From JBLNDJ01 sp050261515 (lineage in GTDB: Bacteria > Acidobacteriota > Terriglobia > Bryobacterales > Bryobacteraceae): DNA of 64,000 nucleotides. Below are positions 7,575 to 16,750 of this stretch, in pieces. Below the pieces are notes generated by a model that saw only the letters and a list, made by a program, of their open reading frames with translations, was not told where the DNA came from and did not search any database. Position 1 is the first letter of the stretch. Every line of letters begins with the position of its first letter. A program made the position numbers and the translations under genes. Where the stretch lies: positions 1 through 64,000 of the forward strand of contig JBLNDJ010000025.1 of assembly GCA_050261515.1 (NCBI GenBank), given 5' to 3'.

Positions 7575-10500
7575 GCCCGCGCCACCTCGCCCGGGGTCGC
7601 CTGGAGCGGCGGCGGCATCTGCGCGTTGAACTTCACCGAGACCAGCTTCGAGACGCCGGGCTCCTGCATCGTTACGCCGTAGAGAAGCTGCGCGGATTCC
7701 ATCGTGCGCTTGGCATGCGTGATGATGATGACCTGCGTCTCCTTCGACATCTCCTTCAGCAGGCGCGTGAGGCGCTGGATGTTCGGCTCGTCCAGCGGCG
7801 CGTCCACTTCGTCGAGGATGCAGAACGGGGCCGGCTGGTATTTGAAGATCGCCACCAGAAGCGAGAGCGCCGTCAGGGCCTTCTCGCCGCCCGACAGCAG
7901 CAGCACGTTCTGAAGCTTCTTTCCCGGAGGTGAGGCCACGATCTCGATACCCGATTCGGCAATGTTCTCTTCGTCCGTCAGGCGCATCTCGCCCATACCG
8001 CCGCCGAATAACGTGGTGAAGATCTCGCGGAAATTGGCGTTGATCGCGTTGTAGGCCTCCGTGAAGCGCTTCTTCGATTCGACGTCGATCTCCTGGATCG
8101 CCTTCTCGGTGTCGCGAATCGAATCGAGCAGGTCCTGGCGCTGCATGTTGAGGAAGTCGTAGCGCTGCTGCGCTTCCTGGAACTCGGCGAGCGCGTCGGG
8201 GTTCACGGGGCCGAGCGCTTCGATCTTGCGGCGGATCTCCTGGTATCCGGCTTCGAGCTCGGCCATCGTGTCGGGATCGGGGACGGTTTCGTCTTCGCCG
8301 GCCGCGAGCTGCTCGATCGGGACGTCGAGCTCCTTGCGGCTGGTTTCGTCGAGGTACTTCAGCTCGGCCTGGCGCTTCACCATCTCGACTTCGATGCGGG
8401 AGCGGTTCTCCTGCGCTTCCTGCATGCGCGCGCGCAGGTCCTTCAGTTTCTCTTCGAGGCCGGCCACTTCGGCGCGGAGCTTGCTTTCCTGCTCCGCCAG
8501 CCGGTTCACCTCGGCGTCGGCCTGAGCGCGCGATCCGGTGAGCTCGCCGGTGCGGCGGTCGAGCTCGATGTTGCTGGCGAGCAGGCGCGCCTTTTCGATT
8601 CCGAGGCGCTCGAGGTCGCCGGCGATCTGCGTGGCGCGCGCGGTCAGCTCGTTGAGCTGGCCTTCGACCTTGGCCATCGCGGTGCGCTCGGCGCGGCGGC
8701 GCTCGTCGAGTCCGGCGAGCGCGGCGCGGAGGACGGCATGCTCCTCGGCGGTGCGGGACGCCTGCGCGCGAAGGCCGTCCAGCTCATCGCGCGAAGCTTC
8801 GAGCGATTGTTCCTGCGTGAGCCGCAGCCGCTCCTTCTCTTCCGCGGCGGCCTGGCTGGCCTGGCGGCGCTCGAGCGCCTTGGCCTTCTCGCGCCCGATG
8901 CGGTCGAGCTCCAGGCGCGCCACGGAAAGCCGCGAACCCGCGCGCTGCAGCTCGTCGGCGAGCTTGCGCATATCATGATCGAGCGCGACGGCTTCCTTCT
9001 CCTGTGTCTGCTGCGACGCGCGCAGCCGCTCCAGTTCCTGCTCGAGCCGCTGGATCTCGCGCTCCAGTTCGCCGATGCGGGCGCCGATCGCTTCAAGCTG
9101 CTTCTCGCGCGCCTGCACCTGGGCTTTGCTTTCGCGCAGCTCGCGCTTGAGGGCCAGCGGGCCGCTCGAACTCTTCTTGCCGCCGCTCACCGCGCGGCCG
9201 TGATAGCAGACGCCGTCGGCGAGCAGGAAGTAGAGGCCCGGATACTCGCCGGCGAGGCGCTGCGCTTCGGCGCGGCCCGCCGCGATGTAGGAACGCGACA
9301 GGCGCGGCAGCGATTCCAGCGCCGTGTTGCTCAAGCCGTTGGTGAGGCGGAGGACGTCGCCGAGTTTCGCGACCACGCCGGTGGCTTCACCCGCCTGCGG
9401 TCCGCTGCCGTTCGCGTCCGCTTCGGCCGCCTGCGGCTCGGGGTGGACCAGGAACGTCGCGCGGCCCTCGACGCTGGTGCGCATCAGCTCGACGCCGCTC
9501 TCGGCCTGCGCCCAGTTCTCGACGACGATGTATTCCAGCTCGTCGTGCAGGAACTCTTCGGCCGCCTTTTCGTAACCCGGCTCGACCTCGACGAAGTCGG
9601 CCAGCACGCCCACGGGCTTCAGGCCGTTCGCCTGGTTCTGCTCGATGGCCGTGAACAGGCGCTTCACGGATTCGGTGGTGTAGGCGCGGTGCGAGAGGAT
9701 CTCTTCAAGCGAATCGCGGCGGGCCTTGAGGCGCGAAAACTCGCCGCGGGCCTGGTCGAGCTCGCGGCGGCTGGCCGACAGCTCGGCGCGGCGGACCGAG
9801 AGTTCCTCTTCGGTGCGCCGCCTCTGCTCGGTGATCGATTCGAGCTCGAGCTGCCGGGCCGAGAGTTTCGCGGATAGCTCGGCCTTGGATGCGTTGAGCC
9901 ACTCGGAATCGTGCGCGGCGGTCTCCTCTTCCTTATGAGCCTTGGCGGCGTCGCGCTCCAGGGCGGCCAGATACGTGTCGGCTTGCGCGACCTGGTTCTT
10001 CAGCGCGCCTGCCTCGCCTAGCAGCCGCAGCACGGCCTGGCGCGCCGACTCCATGCCGCGCTCGCGCTCGGAGACGGAGCTTTGGAGCGCGTCGCGCTCG
10101 CGGCCCTTGGCGTCGAGCCGTTCGCGCGCTTCTTCGGCCTGGCGCTCGAGCTCGCCAAGCGAACCCTGGTGCGCCACCAGTTCCTGGCGGAGCGTCGCCA
10201 GCCGGCGCTCCACCTCCTGCGAATCGGTCTCGCCCTGCGCGAGCCTTTGCTCGATCGAGGCGACCTGCTTCGCCTGATAGTCCAGCCGCCCGCGGGTGCG
10301 CTCGAGTTCGAGCGTCAGCTCTGCGAGCCTCTTGCGAGCTTCCGTCAGCTCGGCTTCGGTCTGATAGCCTTGCTGCTGCGAGCGGCTGTATCCTTTTTCG
10401 TGCTCGGCGGCTTCGGTCGAGAGAGTTTCAAGCGCCGCGGTAGCCATCTTGAGATCCAGCGCAATCTTGGCCGTTTCCCGTTCGAGCATCTTGTGGCGCG

Positions 10501-11344
10501 CGGCGAGCACCTGCCGCAGGCGGCCGTTCATATCCGCCTTCAGTTCCTCGTACCGCCGCGCCTTGGCGGCCTGGCGCTTGAGCGAGTTCGCCTGCCGGCC
10601 GACTTCTTCGAGGATGTCGAACACTCGCTCGAGATTGTGCTTCGCGCCTTCGAGCTTTGCCTCCGCGAGCCGGCGGCGCGACTTGAATTTCGAGATTCCG
10701 GCGGCTTCCTCGATGACCGAGCGCCTGTCCTGCGGCCGCGAGCTGAGGAGTTGCCCGATGCGGCCCTGCTCGATGATTGCGTAGGATTCGGGCCCCAGGC
10801 CGGTGCCGAGAAAGATGTCCTGAATGTCGCGCAGGCGCGCCTGGCGGCCGTCGATCAGGTATTCGCTTTCGCCGGAGCGGAACAGGCGGCGCGTGATGGT
10901 GATTTCGCGGTCCGCGTTCACGGCGGCCGCAGCCGCCGAGCCGTTCAGGCCGTTGGTTCCGTTGGCGTGCCCGTTCGCATGGCCGTTCACGCGCCCGTTG
11001 GCATGGCCGTTTGCGTGGCCGTTGGCGGCTCCCACCGGGGCCGAGCCCGGGTCGAGCGAGCTCAGGTGCATCCCGCCCGGATCGACCAGTGTCATCGTGA
11101 CGGCCGCGAGCCCGACCGGTTTGCGGTCGCGCGTGCCGGCGAAGATGACGTCCTCCATTCGCGCGCCGCGAAGGGTTTTGGCAGACTGCTCGCCGATGAC
11201 CCAGTTGATCGCGTCCGCCAGGTTGGACTTGCCGCACCCGTTCGGGCCGACAATGCCCGCTATGCCGGTCCCGAAGAACTTGAGTTCGCTGCGATCGGCG
11301 AAGGACTTGAACCCCTGGAGCTCAATGCGCTTGAGTTTCAGCAA
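7571..11344 (-). CDS. smc: Chromosome segregation ATPase SMC
   Basis: At 1257 residues this is a full-length bacterial SMC. It has Walker A GPNGCGKS (residues 33-40), a long coiled coil, a central hinge (roughly 530-690, with GLKPVGVLADFVEVEPGYEK), a second coiled coil, the signature LLSGGEKALTAL and Walker B CILDEVDAPLD. SMC with ScpAB compacts and separates sister chromosomes. The start is a TTG with an AGGAGAG ribosome site eight or nine bases upstream, giving the expected LKLKRIELQGFKSF N-terminus. Two extra low-complexity stretches stand out: an Asn-Gly-His-Ala repeat at residues 104-141 and an Ala/Gly/Glu-rich insert in the hinge. Otherwise it is a standard family member. Confidence 0.96.
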   Translation of the reverse strand: MLKLKRIELQGFKSFADRSELKFFGTGIAGIVGPNGCGKSNLADAINWVIGEQSAKTLRGARMEDVIFAGTRDRKPVGLAAVTMTLVDPGGMHLSSLDPGSAPVGAANGHANGHANGRVNGHANGHANGTNGLNGSAAAAAVNADREITITRRLFRSGESEYLIDGRQARLRDIQDIFLGTGLGPESYAIIEQGRIGQLLSSRPQDRRSVIEEAAGISKFKSRRRLAEAKLEGAKHNLERVFDILEEVGRQANSLKRQAAKARRYEELKADMNGRLRQVLAARHKMLERETAKIALDLKMATAALETLSTEAAEHEKGYSRSQQQGYQTEAELTEARKRLAELTLELERTRGRLDYQAKQVASIEQRLAQGETDSQEVERRLATLRQELVAHQGSLGELERQAEEARERLDAKGRERDALQSSVSERERGMESARQAVLRLLGEAGALKNQVAQADTYLAALERDAAKAHKEEETAAHDSEWLNASKAELSAKLSARQLELESITEQRRRTEEELSVRRAELSASRRELDQARGEFSRLKARRDSLEEILSHRAYTTESVKRLFTAIEQNQANGLKPVGVLADFVEVEPGYEKAAEEFLHDELEYIVVENWAQAESGVELMRTSVEGRATFLVHPEPQAAEADANGSGPQAGEATGVVAKLGDVLRLTNGLSNTALESLPRLSRSYIAAGRAEAQRLAGEYPGLYFLLADGVCYHGRAVSGGKKSSSGPLALKRELRESKAQVQAREKQLEAIGARIGELEREIQRLEQELERLRASQQTQEKEAVALDHDMRKLADELQRAGSRLSVARLELDRIGREKAKALERRQASQAAAEEKERLRLTQEQSLEASRDELDGLRAQASRTAEEHAVLRAALAGLDERRRAERTAMAKVEGQLNELTARATQIAGDLERLGIEKARLLASNIELDRRTGELTGSRAQADAEVNRLAEQESKLRAEVAGLEEKLKDLRARMQEAQENRSRIEVEMVKRQAELKYLDETSRKELDVPIEQLAAGEDETVPDPDTMAELEAGYQEIRRKIEALGPVNPDALAEFQEAQQRYDFLNMQRQDLLDSIRDTEKAIQEIDVESKKRFTEAYNAINANFREIFTTLFGGGMGEMRLTDEENIAESGIEIVASPPGKKLQNVLLLSGGEKALTALSLLVAIFKYQPAPFCILDEVDAPLDEPNIQRLTRLLKEMSKETQVIIITHAKRTMESAQLLYGVTMQEPGVSKLVSVKFNAQMPPPLQATPGEVARA
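10922..11035 (-). repeat. NGHA tandem repeat insert within smc
   Basis: Within smc, codons 104-141 encode repeated Asn-Gly-His-Ala units (NGHANGHANGRVNGHANGHA), then TNGLNG and a run of Ala. The DNA is built from imperfect 12-base units. The insert falls between the DPGG segment and the conserved ITITRRLFRSGESEYLIDGR strand of the head domain, where SMC proteins usually have only a short loop. The reading frame is kept, so the insert is probably surface-exposed and tolerated. Confidence 0.85.
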
Positions 11345-11624
11345 AACGTCTCTCTCCTGCCAAAAATAGTTGTGAGCTGTCCAGGCCCGGACTTGGGCCC
11401 GTTCTCGGGGGGTGACACCATGCTAACCGGGTTCCGGGGAAAAGTAAAGGACCCCCCGCACCGAATACAGTAGCTCCCCCATCCTGACCCCAATATCTTG
11501 TGGCCTTCGCGCCGCCCCCTCAGGACCGCTCATCTGCATTCTATAGAGGCCACCCCCTATCTCAAAAAAAAGTCCGGAGCTGTCCATCGGTGGTATTGCT
11601 TGTGGTATACGATTCGGTATAGCT
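11345..11624. other. Divergent intergenic region with 12-base repeats
   Basis: This 280-base spacer separates the divergent smc and DUF5343 genes. I see no coding sequence. Near the plus-strand gene, three copies of GGTAT occur at 11592, 11604 and 11616 with an exact 12-base period, ending on the start codon at 11625. Such spacing, a little more than one helical turn, could form an operator or part of a promoter, but no clear -35/-10 pair is seen. The remainder has runs of C and an A-tract (about 11564-11571). Confidence 0.45.
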
Positions 11625-12281
11625 ATGGAATCCGGCCGCCCCGTCGTCCCTTATGTGCCATTTAAGACCTTTCTGGCAGCGCTGGACAAGTTGGAGCGCG
11701 GCATGCCGAACCAGTTCGACCGGTCGGTGTGGCCGTCGTATTCGGGCGCTATCCAGGGGCAGTTGCTGGCCGCGTTCCGGTTTCTGGGCCTGATGGATGA
11801 GAACCAGTGCCCGACGGCGGCAGCGCGGGAGTTGGCCGCCGGGGAGAAGCGGCGTCCGGCGCTGCGGGCGCTGATCGCGAAGAAGTACGAGGCGCTGGTG
11901 GCGCTCGACCTCACGCGCACCTCGCCCAAGCAGCTGGACGAGGCGATGCGCGGCTACGGGTTGTCGGGGGCGACGCACAGGAAGGCGGTCTCGTTTTTCC
12001 TCCAAGCGGCGCAGTATGCCGGGATGCCGCTGTCAGTGCTGCTGAAGGCAAAGACCCGGACGGCGGCCGCGGGGCACCGGCGCGCTCCGGCCGCGCCTGC
12101 CGCGCCGGAGCCCGCGAGTGCGGCGGCGCTGACCAAGACGGTGCGGCTGCGAAGCGGCGGGTCGGTGACGCTTTCGGCTTCGATCGACGTGTTCGCGCTG
12201 GGCGCGGAGGATCGCGCGTTCGTGTTCGGGCTGATCGACCGGTTGCGGGAGTATGGGGAAATTAGCTCGCGGGCAAGTTGA
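11625..12281 (+). CDS. DUF5343 domain protein
   Basis: The N-terminal 150 residues match the DUF5343 pattern: PYVPFKTFLAALDKLE, then a helical region with AFRFLGLMDEN, and the closing segment GLSGATHRKAVSFFLQAAQY followed by AGMPLS. The C-terminal 60 residues are Ala/Pro-rich and end in a short helix (EDRAFVFGLIDRLREYG). The molecular function of the family is not known. The fold looks like winged-helix repeats, so a DNA-related or regulatory role is possible but not shown. The gene is monocistronic and diverges from smc. Confidence 0.8.
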   Translation: MESGRPVVPYVPFKTFLAALDKLERGMPNQFDRSVWPSYSGAIQGQLLAAFRFLGLMDENQCPTAAARELAAGEKRRPALRALIAKKYEALVALDLTRTSPKQLDEAMRGYGLSGATHRKAVSFFLQAAQYAGMPLSVLLKAKTRTAAAGHRRAPAAPAAPEPASAAALTKTVRLRSGGSVTLSASIDVFALGAEDRAFVFGLIDRLREYGEISSRAS

Positions 12282-12345
12282 CAGCCGGCGCGCGGATCTG
12301 GCAACCGGTCCCGCAAGGCGCCTAAACTGAAAACAGGGGGGACAG

Positions 12346-12819
12346 ATGCTGTCTTCGAGGCTCATCCGCTTTATTTCCGACCACTGGGAACAAATTGCCG
12401 CGCGCGTGTTGCGTCAGATCCGCGCAGATCCGAATCTGGTCGAACTCAGGCGGCTTCCGGAAGGCGAGTTGCGCGAGCGCGCCCGGGAGATCCTGCAGAA
12501 TCTCGACGAGTGGCTGCTGTGTCCCGAGGAGGAACTGGCCGAGCGGTACGAGGCGCTCGGCCGGCGGCGCTTCGAGGAGGGGATTCCGCTGCACGAGGTC
12601 GTCTACTCGCTGCAACTGACCCGCGAGAACATGATTCAGTACTTGCGCGACCAGGCACTTCCGGAGACTCCGCTCGATTTGTACGCCGAAGAGGAGCTCG
12701 ACCGCGGTTCGGACCGGATCTACGCCAGGATGGTCTATTACGTCATCCGCGGCTACGAGCGGGCCATGCGGGAAGCCTGGGCTCCGGCGCGTGCCGGTCG
12801 CGCCGGACGTGTACACTGA
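12346..12819 (+). CDS. RsbRD N-terminal domain-like protein
   Basis: This 157-residue all-helical protein has the layout of the RsbT co-antagonist RsbRD N-terminal domain. It begins with LIRFISDHWEQIAARVLRQI, then a helix with LDEWLLCPEEELAERYEALG, then RRRFEEGIPLHEVVYSLQL and a final long helix with YYVIRGYERAMREAW. In other bacteria this globin-like domain senses signals in stressosome and diguanylate cyclase proteins. Here it stands alone, without an output domain. Its 3' end comes close to the next gene (4-base gap to the chosen start), so the two may be co-transcribed. Which signal it senses is unknown. Confidence 0.68.
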   Translation: MLSSRLIRFISDHWEQIAARVLRQIRADPNLVELRRLPEGELRERAREILQNLDEWLLCPEEELAERYEALGRRRFEEGIPLHEVVYSLQLTRENMIQYLRDQALPETPLDLYAEEELDRGSDRIYARMVYYVIRGYERAMREAWAPARAGRAGRVH

Positions 12820-12823
12820 ACGC

Positions 12824-13762
12824 ATGGAACGCCGTGACTTTCTCAAATCAACCGTGGTGGGAACTCTGGGCGCGGCCGCTGCAATGGGGGCGGGCAAGCC
12901 GCTCCCGAAAAGGCGCTACCGCGACGATGTCTCGCTTTCGATCGTCGGTTTCGGAGGGATCGTCGTCTGCGGCATGGAGCAGAAGGACGCCGACGCGATT
13001 GTGGCGCAGTCCTACGACCGCGGCGTGAACTACTACGACGTCGCGCCGACTTACTTCGACGGCGAGGCGGAGATCAAGCTCGGCAACGCGCTGCGGCCGT
13101 ACCGCAAAAAAGTCTTCCTGGCCTGCAAGACGACCGAGCGCGACGCCAAGGGGGCCCGGGCGGAACTCGAGCGGTCGCTCGAGCGGCTGCACACGGACCA
13201 CTTCGACCTGTACCAGTTCCACGCCGTCACGACGAAGGAAGACGTGGAGAAGATCCTGGGACCGGGTGGCGCGGGGGAGACGTTCCTCAACGCGCGCAAG
13301 GAAGGGAAGGTCAAGTACCTCGGCTGCTCGGCGCACTCGGAAGAGGCCGCTCTGGCGCTGCTCGACCGGTTCCCTCTCGATTCGGTTCTGTTCCCGATCA
13401 ACTTCGTCGCGTTCGCGCAGTCGAATTTCGGCCCGCGCGTGATCGCCCGCGCGAAGGAGAAAGGCGCGGCGCGGCTGGCCTTGAAGGCGCTCGCGCATTC
13501 GCCCTGGGAGGGCAAAAACGACCCGGCGCGAAAGGCGCATCCCAAGGCGTGGTACCGGCCGATCGACGACCCCGCGCTGGCCAGGAAGGCGCTGCGGTTC
13601 ACGCTGTCGGAGGACATCACGGCGGCGATCCCGCCCGGGGATGAGGGCATCTTCCGGATGGCGGTGGATCTGGCGGCGGAGTTCGCTCCGCTGAGCCGGG
13701 CGGAGCGGGAAGAGGTGCTTGCGGCGGCCAAGGGGGTCAAGCCGCTGTTCCCGGTGGGGTAG
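12824..13762 (+). CDS. Aldo/keto reductase with Tat-like leader
   Basis: A 312-residue member of the aldo/keto reductase family. It begins MERRDFLKSTVVGTLGAAAA, which resembles a twin-arginine leader (RRDFLK). The catalytic set is present as Asp72 and Tyr77 (in YYDVAPTYFDGEAE), Lys102 (LACKT) and His133 (YQFHAVT). The family reduces aldehydes and ketones, or oxidises sugars, with NADP(H). I chose the ATG at 12824 over a GTG at 12791 because the leader starts there and the longer form overlaps the previous gene. The substrate cannot be read from the sequence. Confidence 0.88.
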   Translation: MERRDFLKSTVVGTLGAAAAMGAGKPLPKRRYRDDVSLSIVGFGGIVVCGMEQKDADAIVAQSYDRGVNYYDVAPTYFDGEAEIKLGNALRPYRKKVFLACKTTERDAKGARAELERSLERLHTDHFDLYQFHAVTTKEDVEKILGPGGAGETFLNARKEGKVKYLGCSAHSEEAALALLDRFPLDSVLFPINFVAFAQSNFGPRVIARAKEKGAARLALKALAHSPWEGKNDPARKAHPKAWYRPIDDPALARKALRFTLSEDITAAIPPGDEGIFRMAVDLAAEFAPLSRAEREEVLAAAKGVKPLFPVG

Positions 13763-13769
13763 GTCCACA

Positions 13770-14645
13770 ATGCGTGTCGGGTTCATCGGAATGGGCAGTA
13801 TGGGCCGGCCCATGGCCCGCAGCTTGCTTCGCGCGGGGCACGAGGTTTCTGTGTACAACCGGACTCGCGAACGCTCGGAGGCGCTCGCCGGCGAGGGGGC
13901 TCTGGTGGCTTCGACTCCGGCTGAGGCTGCTCGAAATGCCGAGGCTGTGATTACGATGCTCTCCGACGACCGGGCGGTCGAGCAGGTTGTTTTTGCCGGG
14001 GGCATGCTGGATTCTCTGCCTCATGGGGCGGCGCATATTTCGGCCAGCACGATTAGCGTTGCTTTGTCGAAGCGGATGGCCGAGGCTCATGCGGCCCACG
14101 GCCAGAACTACGTTGCGGCTCCTGTGTTCGGCCGGCCCGAGGCTGCCGAGGCGGGGAAGTTGTGGGTGGTGGCTTCCGGCGATCCGGCGCAGGTGGCCCG
14201 GTTCCGTCCGTTGTTCGAGGCAATGGAGCGCGGCATCTCTGAGCTTGGGCCGGAGCCTTGGAAGGCAAATGTCGTCAAGCTGTCGGGCAATTTCCTGATC
14301 GCTTCGATGCTCGAGGCGCTTGGGGAGGCGTTTGCGCTCGTTCGCAAGTCGGGAATCGGGGCGCAGCCTTTTCTGGACATCGTGAATAGCGCGCTGTTCA
14401 ACTCGCCGCTTTACGCGAACTACGGCGGGCGCATCGCGGGCGAAGCATACGAGCCGGCGGGATTCAAGTTGCGGTTGGGCCTGAAGGACCAGCGGCTGGT
14501 GCTCGAAGCCGCGGAGGCCGCCGAGGTCCCGATGCCGCTGGCGAGCCTGATCCGCGACCGTTTGATCGAAGCGATAGCGCGCGGCAAGGGAGATATCGAC
14601 TGGTCGGCGCTTGCCTCGGTGAGCGCAGGCGCGGCCGGGCTCTGA
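13770..14645 (+). CDS. NAD(P)-dependent 3-hydroxyisobutyrate dehydrogenase-like oxidoreductase
   Basis: The 291-residue protein opens with a Rossmann motif GFIGMGSMGRPMARSLLRAG and has NRT after the second strand. The catalytic Lys is probably Lys170 in VKLSGNFLIASMLEALGEAF. This matches the beta-hydroxyacid dehydrogenase / glyoxylate reductase (GLYR1-like) group, which oxidises 3-hydroxy acids or reduces small aldehydes. A longer frame opens upstream inside the previous gene; the ATG at 13770 gives the normal N-terminus. It lies 7 bases after the aldo/keto reductase and directly abuts the aminotransferase, so an operon is likely. Confidence 0.88.
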   Translation: MRVGFIGMGSMGRPMARSLLRAGHEVSVYNRTRERSEALAGEGALVASTPAEAARNAEAVITMLSDDRAVEQVVFAGGMLDSLPHGAAHISASTISVALSKRMAEAHAAHGQNYVAAPVFGRPEAAEAGKLWVVASGDPAQVARFRPLFEAMERGISELGPEPWKANVVKLSGNFLIASMLEALGEAFALVRKSGIGAQPFLDIVNSALFNSPLYANYGGRIAGEAYEPAGFKLRLGLKDQRLVLEAAEAAEVPMPLASLIRDRLIEAIARGKGDIDWSALASVSAGAAGL

Positions 14646-15812
14646 ATGTTCTCCTCTCGTCTCGATTGGGACCTGCGGCCGAACCGCATCTCGGCGGCGG
14701 TGGAAGCCAAGCGGCGCGCCGGCGCGCCGGTGCTCGATCTGACCGAATCGAACCCGACGCACGCAGGGCTCGGGTATCCCGCCGGGAAGATTCTCTCGGC
14801 GCTATCCGACGGGCGCTCGCTTTCCTATGACCCGGCTCCCGCGGGGCTGGCCCGGGCGCGCGAGGCAGTGGCCGGGTACTATGCCGCGCGCGGAGATGCG
14901 ATCGATCCCTCGCGCATCCTGCTCACGGCGAGCACAAGCGAGGCCTACGCGAACGTCTTCAAGCTGCTGTGCGACCCCGGCGATGAAGTGCTGGTGCCGC
15001 GGCCGTCGTATCCGCTGTTCGAGTTCCTGGCGCGGCTCGAGAGCGTGCGCGTGGTGCAGTATCCGCTTGCGTATCACGGAAGCTGGCGCATCGATTTCGA
15101 GGCGCTCGAGGCCGCCGTCACGCCGCGCACTCGCGCGGTCGTGCTCGTGAACCCGAACAACCCGACGGGGTCGTTTCTCAAGCCGGATGAATTGCCGCGC
15201 CTGGTGGCGCTGTGCGCCTCGCGCGGGCTTGCGATCGTCTCCGATGAAGTGTTTTCGGATTACGGCTTCGCGGCGTGCGGGGTGCGGACGCTTACCGGAG
15301 TCGCCGATGCGCTGACGTTCTGCTTCAGCGGGCTCTCGAAGATCGCCGCGCTGCCGCAGATGAAGCTGGGGTGGATCGTCACGGGCGGGCCGGGAGCGGG
15401 GCGGGCCTTCGAGCGGCTGGAATTGATCGCGGACACGTATCTTTCGGTGGCGGCTCCGGTGCAGCATGGGGCGGCCCGGTTGCTCGCCGCAGGAGCTTCC
15501 GTGCGCGGCCAGATTCTGGCCCGGGCTCGGGGGAACCTCGAAGCCCTGCGCGCGGCCGCCGTTGGATCCGCGCTCAGTGTGCTCGATGTGGAGGGCGGGT
15601 GGTATGCGACGGTGCGCGTTCCGCGCACCCGCAGCGAGGAAGAGTGGACACTCCAACTGCTCGACGCCGACGACGTGCTCGTGCAGCCGGGGTTCTTCTA
15701 CGACTTCGAGAGCGAAGCGTTTCTGGTGCTGAGTTTGCTTACCGAGCCCGGCGTGTTCCGCGAGGGCTTGCGGCGGATCCTTTACCGCACGAGCCGCGCC
15801 GACTTGATGTAG
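14646..15812 (+). CDS. Class I/II pyridoxal-phosphate aminotransferase
   Basis: A 388-residue fold-type I aminotransferase. Recognisable parts are LDLTESNPTHAGLGYP at the N-terminus, VNPNNPTGSFL in the middle, SDEVFSDYGF, and the cofactor lysine Lys232 in FSGLSKIAALPQMKLGWI. It transfers amino groups between an amino acid and a 2-oxo acid; the exact substrate is not clear. The start codon follows the stop of the dehydrogenase with no spacer. The 3' end overlaps the convergent cyclophilin gene by 31 bases. Confidence 0.9.
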   Translation: MFSSRLDWDLRPNRISAAVEAKRRAGAPVLDLTESNPTHAGLGYPAGKILSALSDGRSLSYDPAPAGLARAREAVAGYYAARGDAIDPSRILLTASTSEAYANVFKLLCDPGDEVLVPRPSYPLFEFLARLESVRVVQYPLAYHGSWRIDFEALEAAVTPRTRAVVLVNPNNPTGSFLKPDELPRLVALCASRGLAIVSDEVFSDYGFAACGVRTLTGVADALTFCFSGLSKIAALPQMKLGWIVTGGPGAGRAFERLELIADTYLSVAAPVQHGAARLLAAGASVRGQILARARGNLEALRAAAVGSALSVLDVEGGWYATVRVPRTRSEEEWTLQLLDADDVLVQPGFFYDFESEAFLVLSLLTEPGVFREGLRRILYRTSRADLM

Positions 15813-16429
15813 TCGAGCCGGGGGAATTTCGCTTCCAGATAGGCGTTGCCCTGGGTCTCTATGAGGTTTTGGTCGGGGCCGAGGCCGCGCGGCGGCCCTT
15901 CTCCGTAGGCGCTGAAGAAGCGGTCCACCACCTCCATTCCCTCCACTACCTCGCCGAACGGCGCGAAGCCCGACTTGTCGAGGCGCGGGTTGTCCTTGAG
16001 GTTGATGAAGACCTGCGTGGTGCGCGTGTTGGGGCCCGAGGTGGCGAAGGTGATCTTCCCGCGCGTGTTGCTCTGTTTGACCGGGTCGTCCTGGATGATC
16101 ATGTTGCGCCAGCGCGCCGCGGTCGCGGGGTCGCCGTTGATTCCGAACTGGACGACGAAGTCGCGAATGACGCGGAAGAAGCGCGCGTCGTCGAAGAACC
16201 GCTGCTCGATGAGGCGGTAGAAGCGCTCGGCGCCCTCGGGCGCCCAGGCCTTGGTGACTTCGACGGTGAAGACGCCCTTGGTGGTCTGAAACTTTACGCG
16301 GTAAGTGTCCGGTACCGGGGTGTTGCTACGGGCGGTTTCTGAGACCGGCTTGGGCCCGCCGCCGCAGGACGCCAGTCCGAACGCGATAGTGAGGAAGGCA
16401 ACACATCGAGCGACTCGCATCGGATGCAT
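15782..16429 (-). CDS. Lipoprotein peptidyl-prolyl cis-trans isomerase (cyclophilin type)
   Basis: The 215-residue protein has a lipobox LASC near residue 22, so it is probably anchored to a membrane on the periplasmic side. The cyclophilin domain follows from about residue 42 (YRVKFQTTKGVFTVEV), with FFRVIRDFVVQFG and a shortened QVFINLKDNPRLD segment. It would speed proline isomerisation during folding of exported proteins. A second ATG at 16420 is equally possible as start. The gene is alone on its strand and overlaps the convergent aminotransferase at its 3' end. Confidence 0.9.
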   Translation of the reverse strand: MHPMRVARCVAFLTIAFGLASCGGGPKPVSETARSNTPVPDTYRVKFQTTKGVFTVEVTKAWAPEGAERFYRLIEQRFFDDARFFRVIRDFVVQFGINGDPATAARWRNMIIQDDPVKQSNTRGKITFATSGPNTRTTQVFINLKDNPRLDKSGFAPFGEVVEGMEVVDRFFSAYGEGPPRGLGPDQNLIETQGNAYLEAKFPRLDYIKSARLVR

Positions 16430-16671
16430 TCTACCAGTGCGGGACCGAACGCGCCCGAGGCGCCGGACTCGGTTCTTGTCGCCGGCGGCGCAATCATCAG
16501 CCGCGGCGGCTCCGGGTGGGCGGTCTCATGCGCCGGGATGGCCCAGCGCTTCAAGCACCATTCCATCGCTTCCGCCATGGGCGCCGGGATGACCTCGCCC
16601 GCCTCGTACGTGCGCGCGCGCGCGCCGTTGCCTACGATGATGTGCCTGAGCAGCCGGATGTGTATCTTCAT
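16294..16671 (-). CDS. Possible small hypothetical protein
   Basis: A 125-codon frame begins MKIHIRLLRHIIVGNGARARTY-like and continues GEVIPAPMAEAMEWCLKRWAIP. This resembles the compact beta-helix shape of small phage or mobile-element proteins of the 'value, gap, position' type. The second half overlaps the cyclophilin gene by 136 bases in another frame and is Pro/Arg-rich, so only the first 60 or so codons look protein-like. No ribosome site is visible. It may be the stub of a decayed gene. Confidence 0.28.
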   Translation of the reverse strand: MKIHIRLLRHIIVGNGARARTYEAGEVIPAPMAEAMEWCLKRWAIPAHETAHPEPPRLMIAPPATRTESGASGAFGPALVECIRCESLDVLPSSLSRSDWRPAAAGPSRSQKPPVATPRYRTLTA

Positions 16672-16750
16672 GTGGTTGCGCCGGTATCGTGATCCGATCA
16701 ATGCACGCCACGGGCCAATGCTGGAAATTCAGGTGTTTTCGGCATAGTAC

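Noticed and set aside
10082..11473. Long antisense frame (over 460 codons) opposite smc, and others opposite the kinase gene at 4184-5977
   Set aside because: They are Arg/Pro/Ala-rich with no domain, fully antisense to strongly conserved genes, and are explained by the GC-rich third codon positions.
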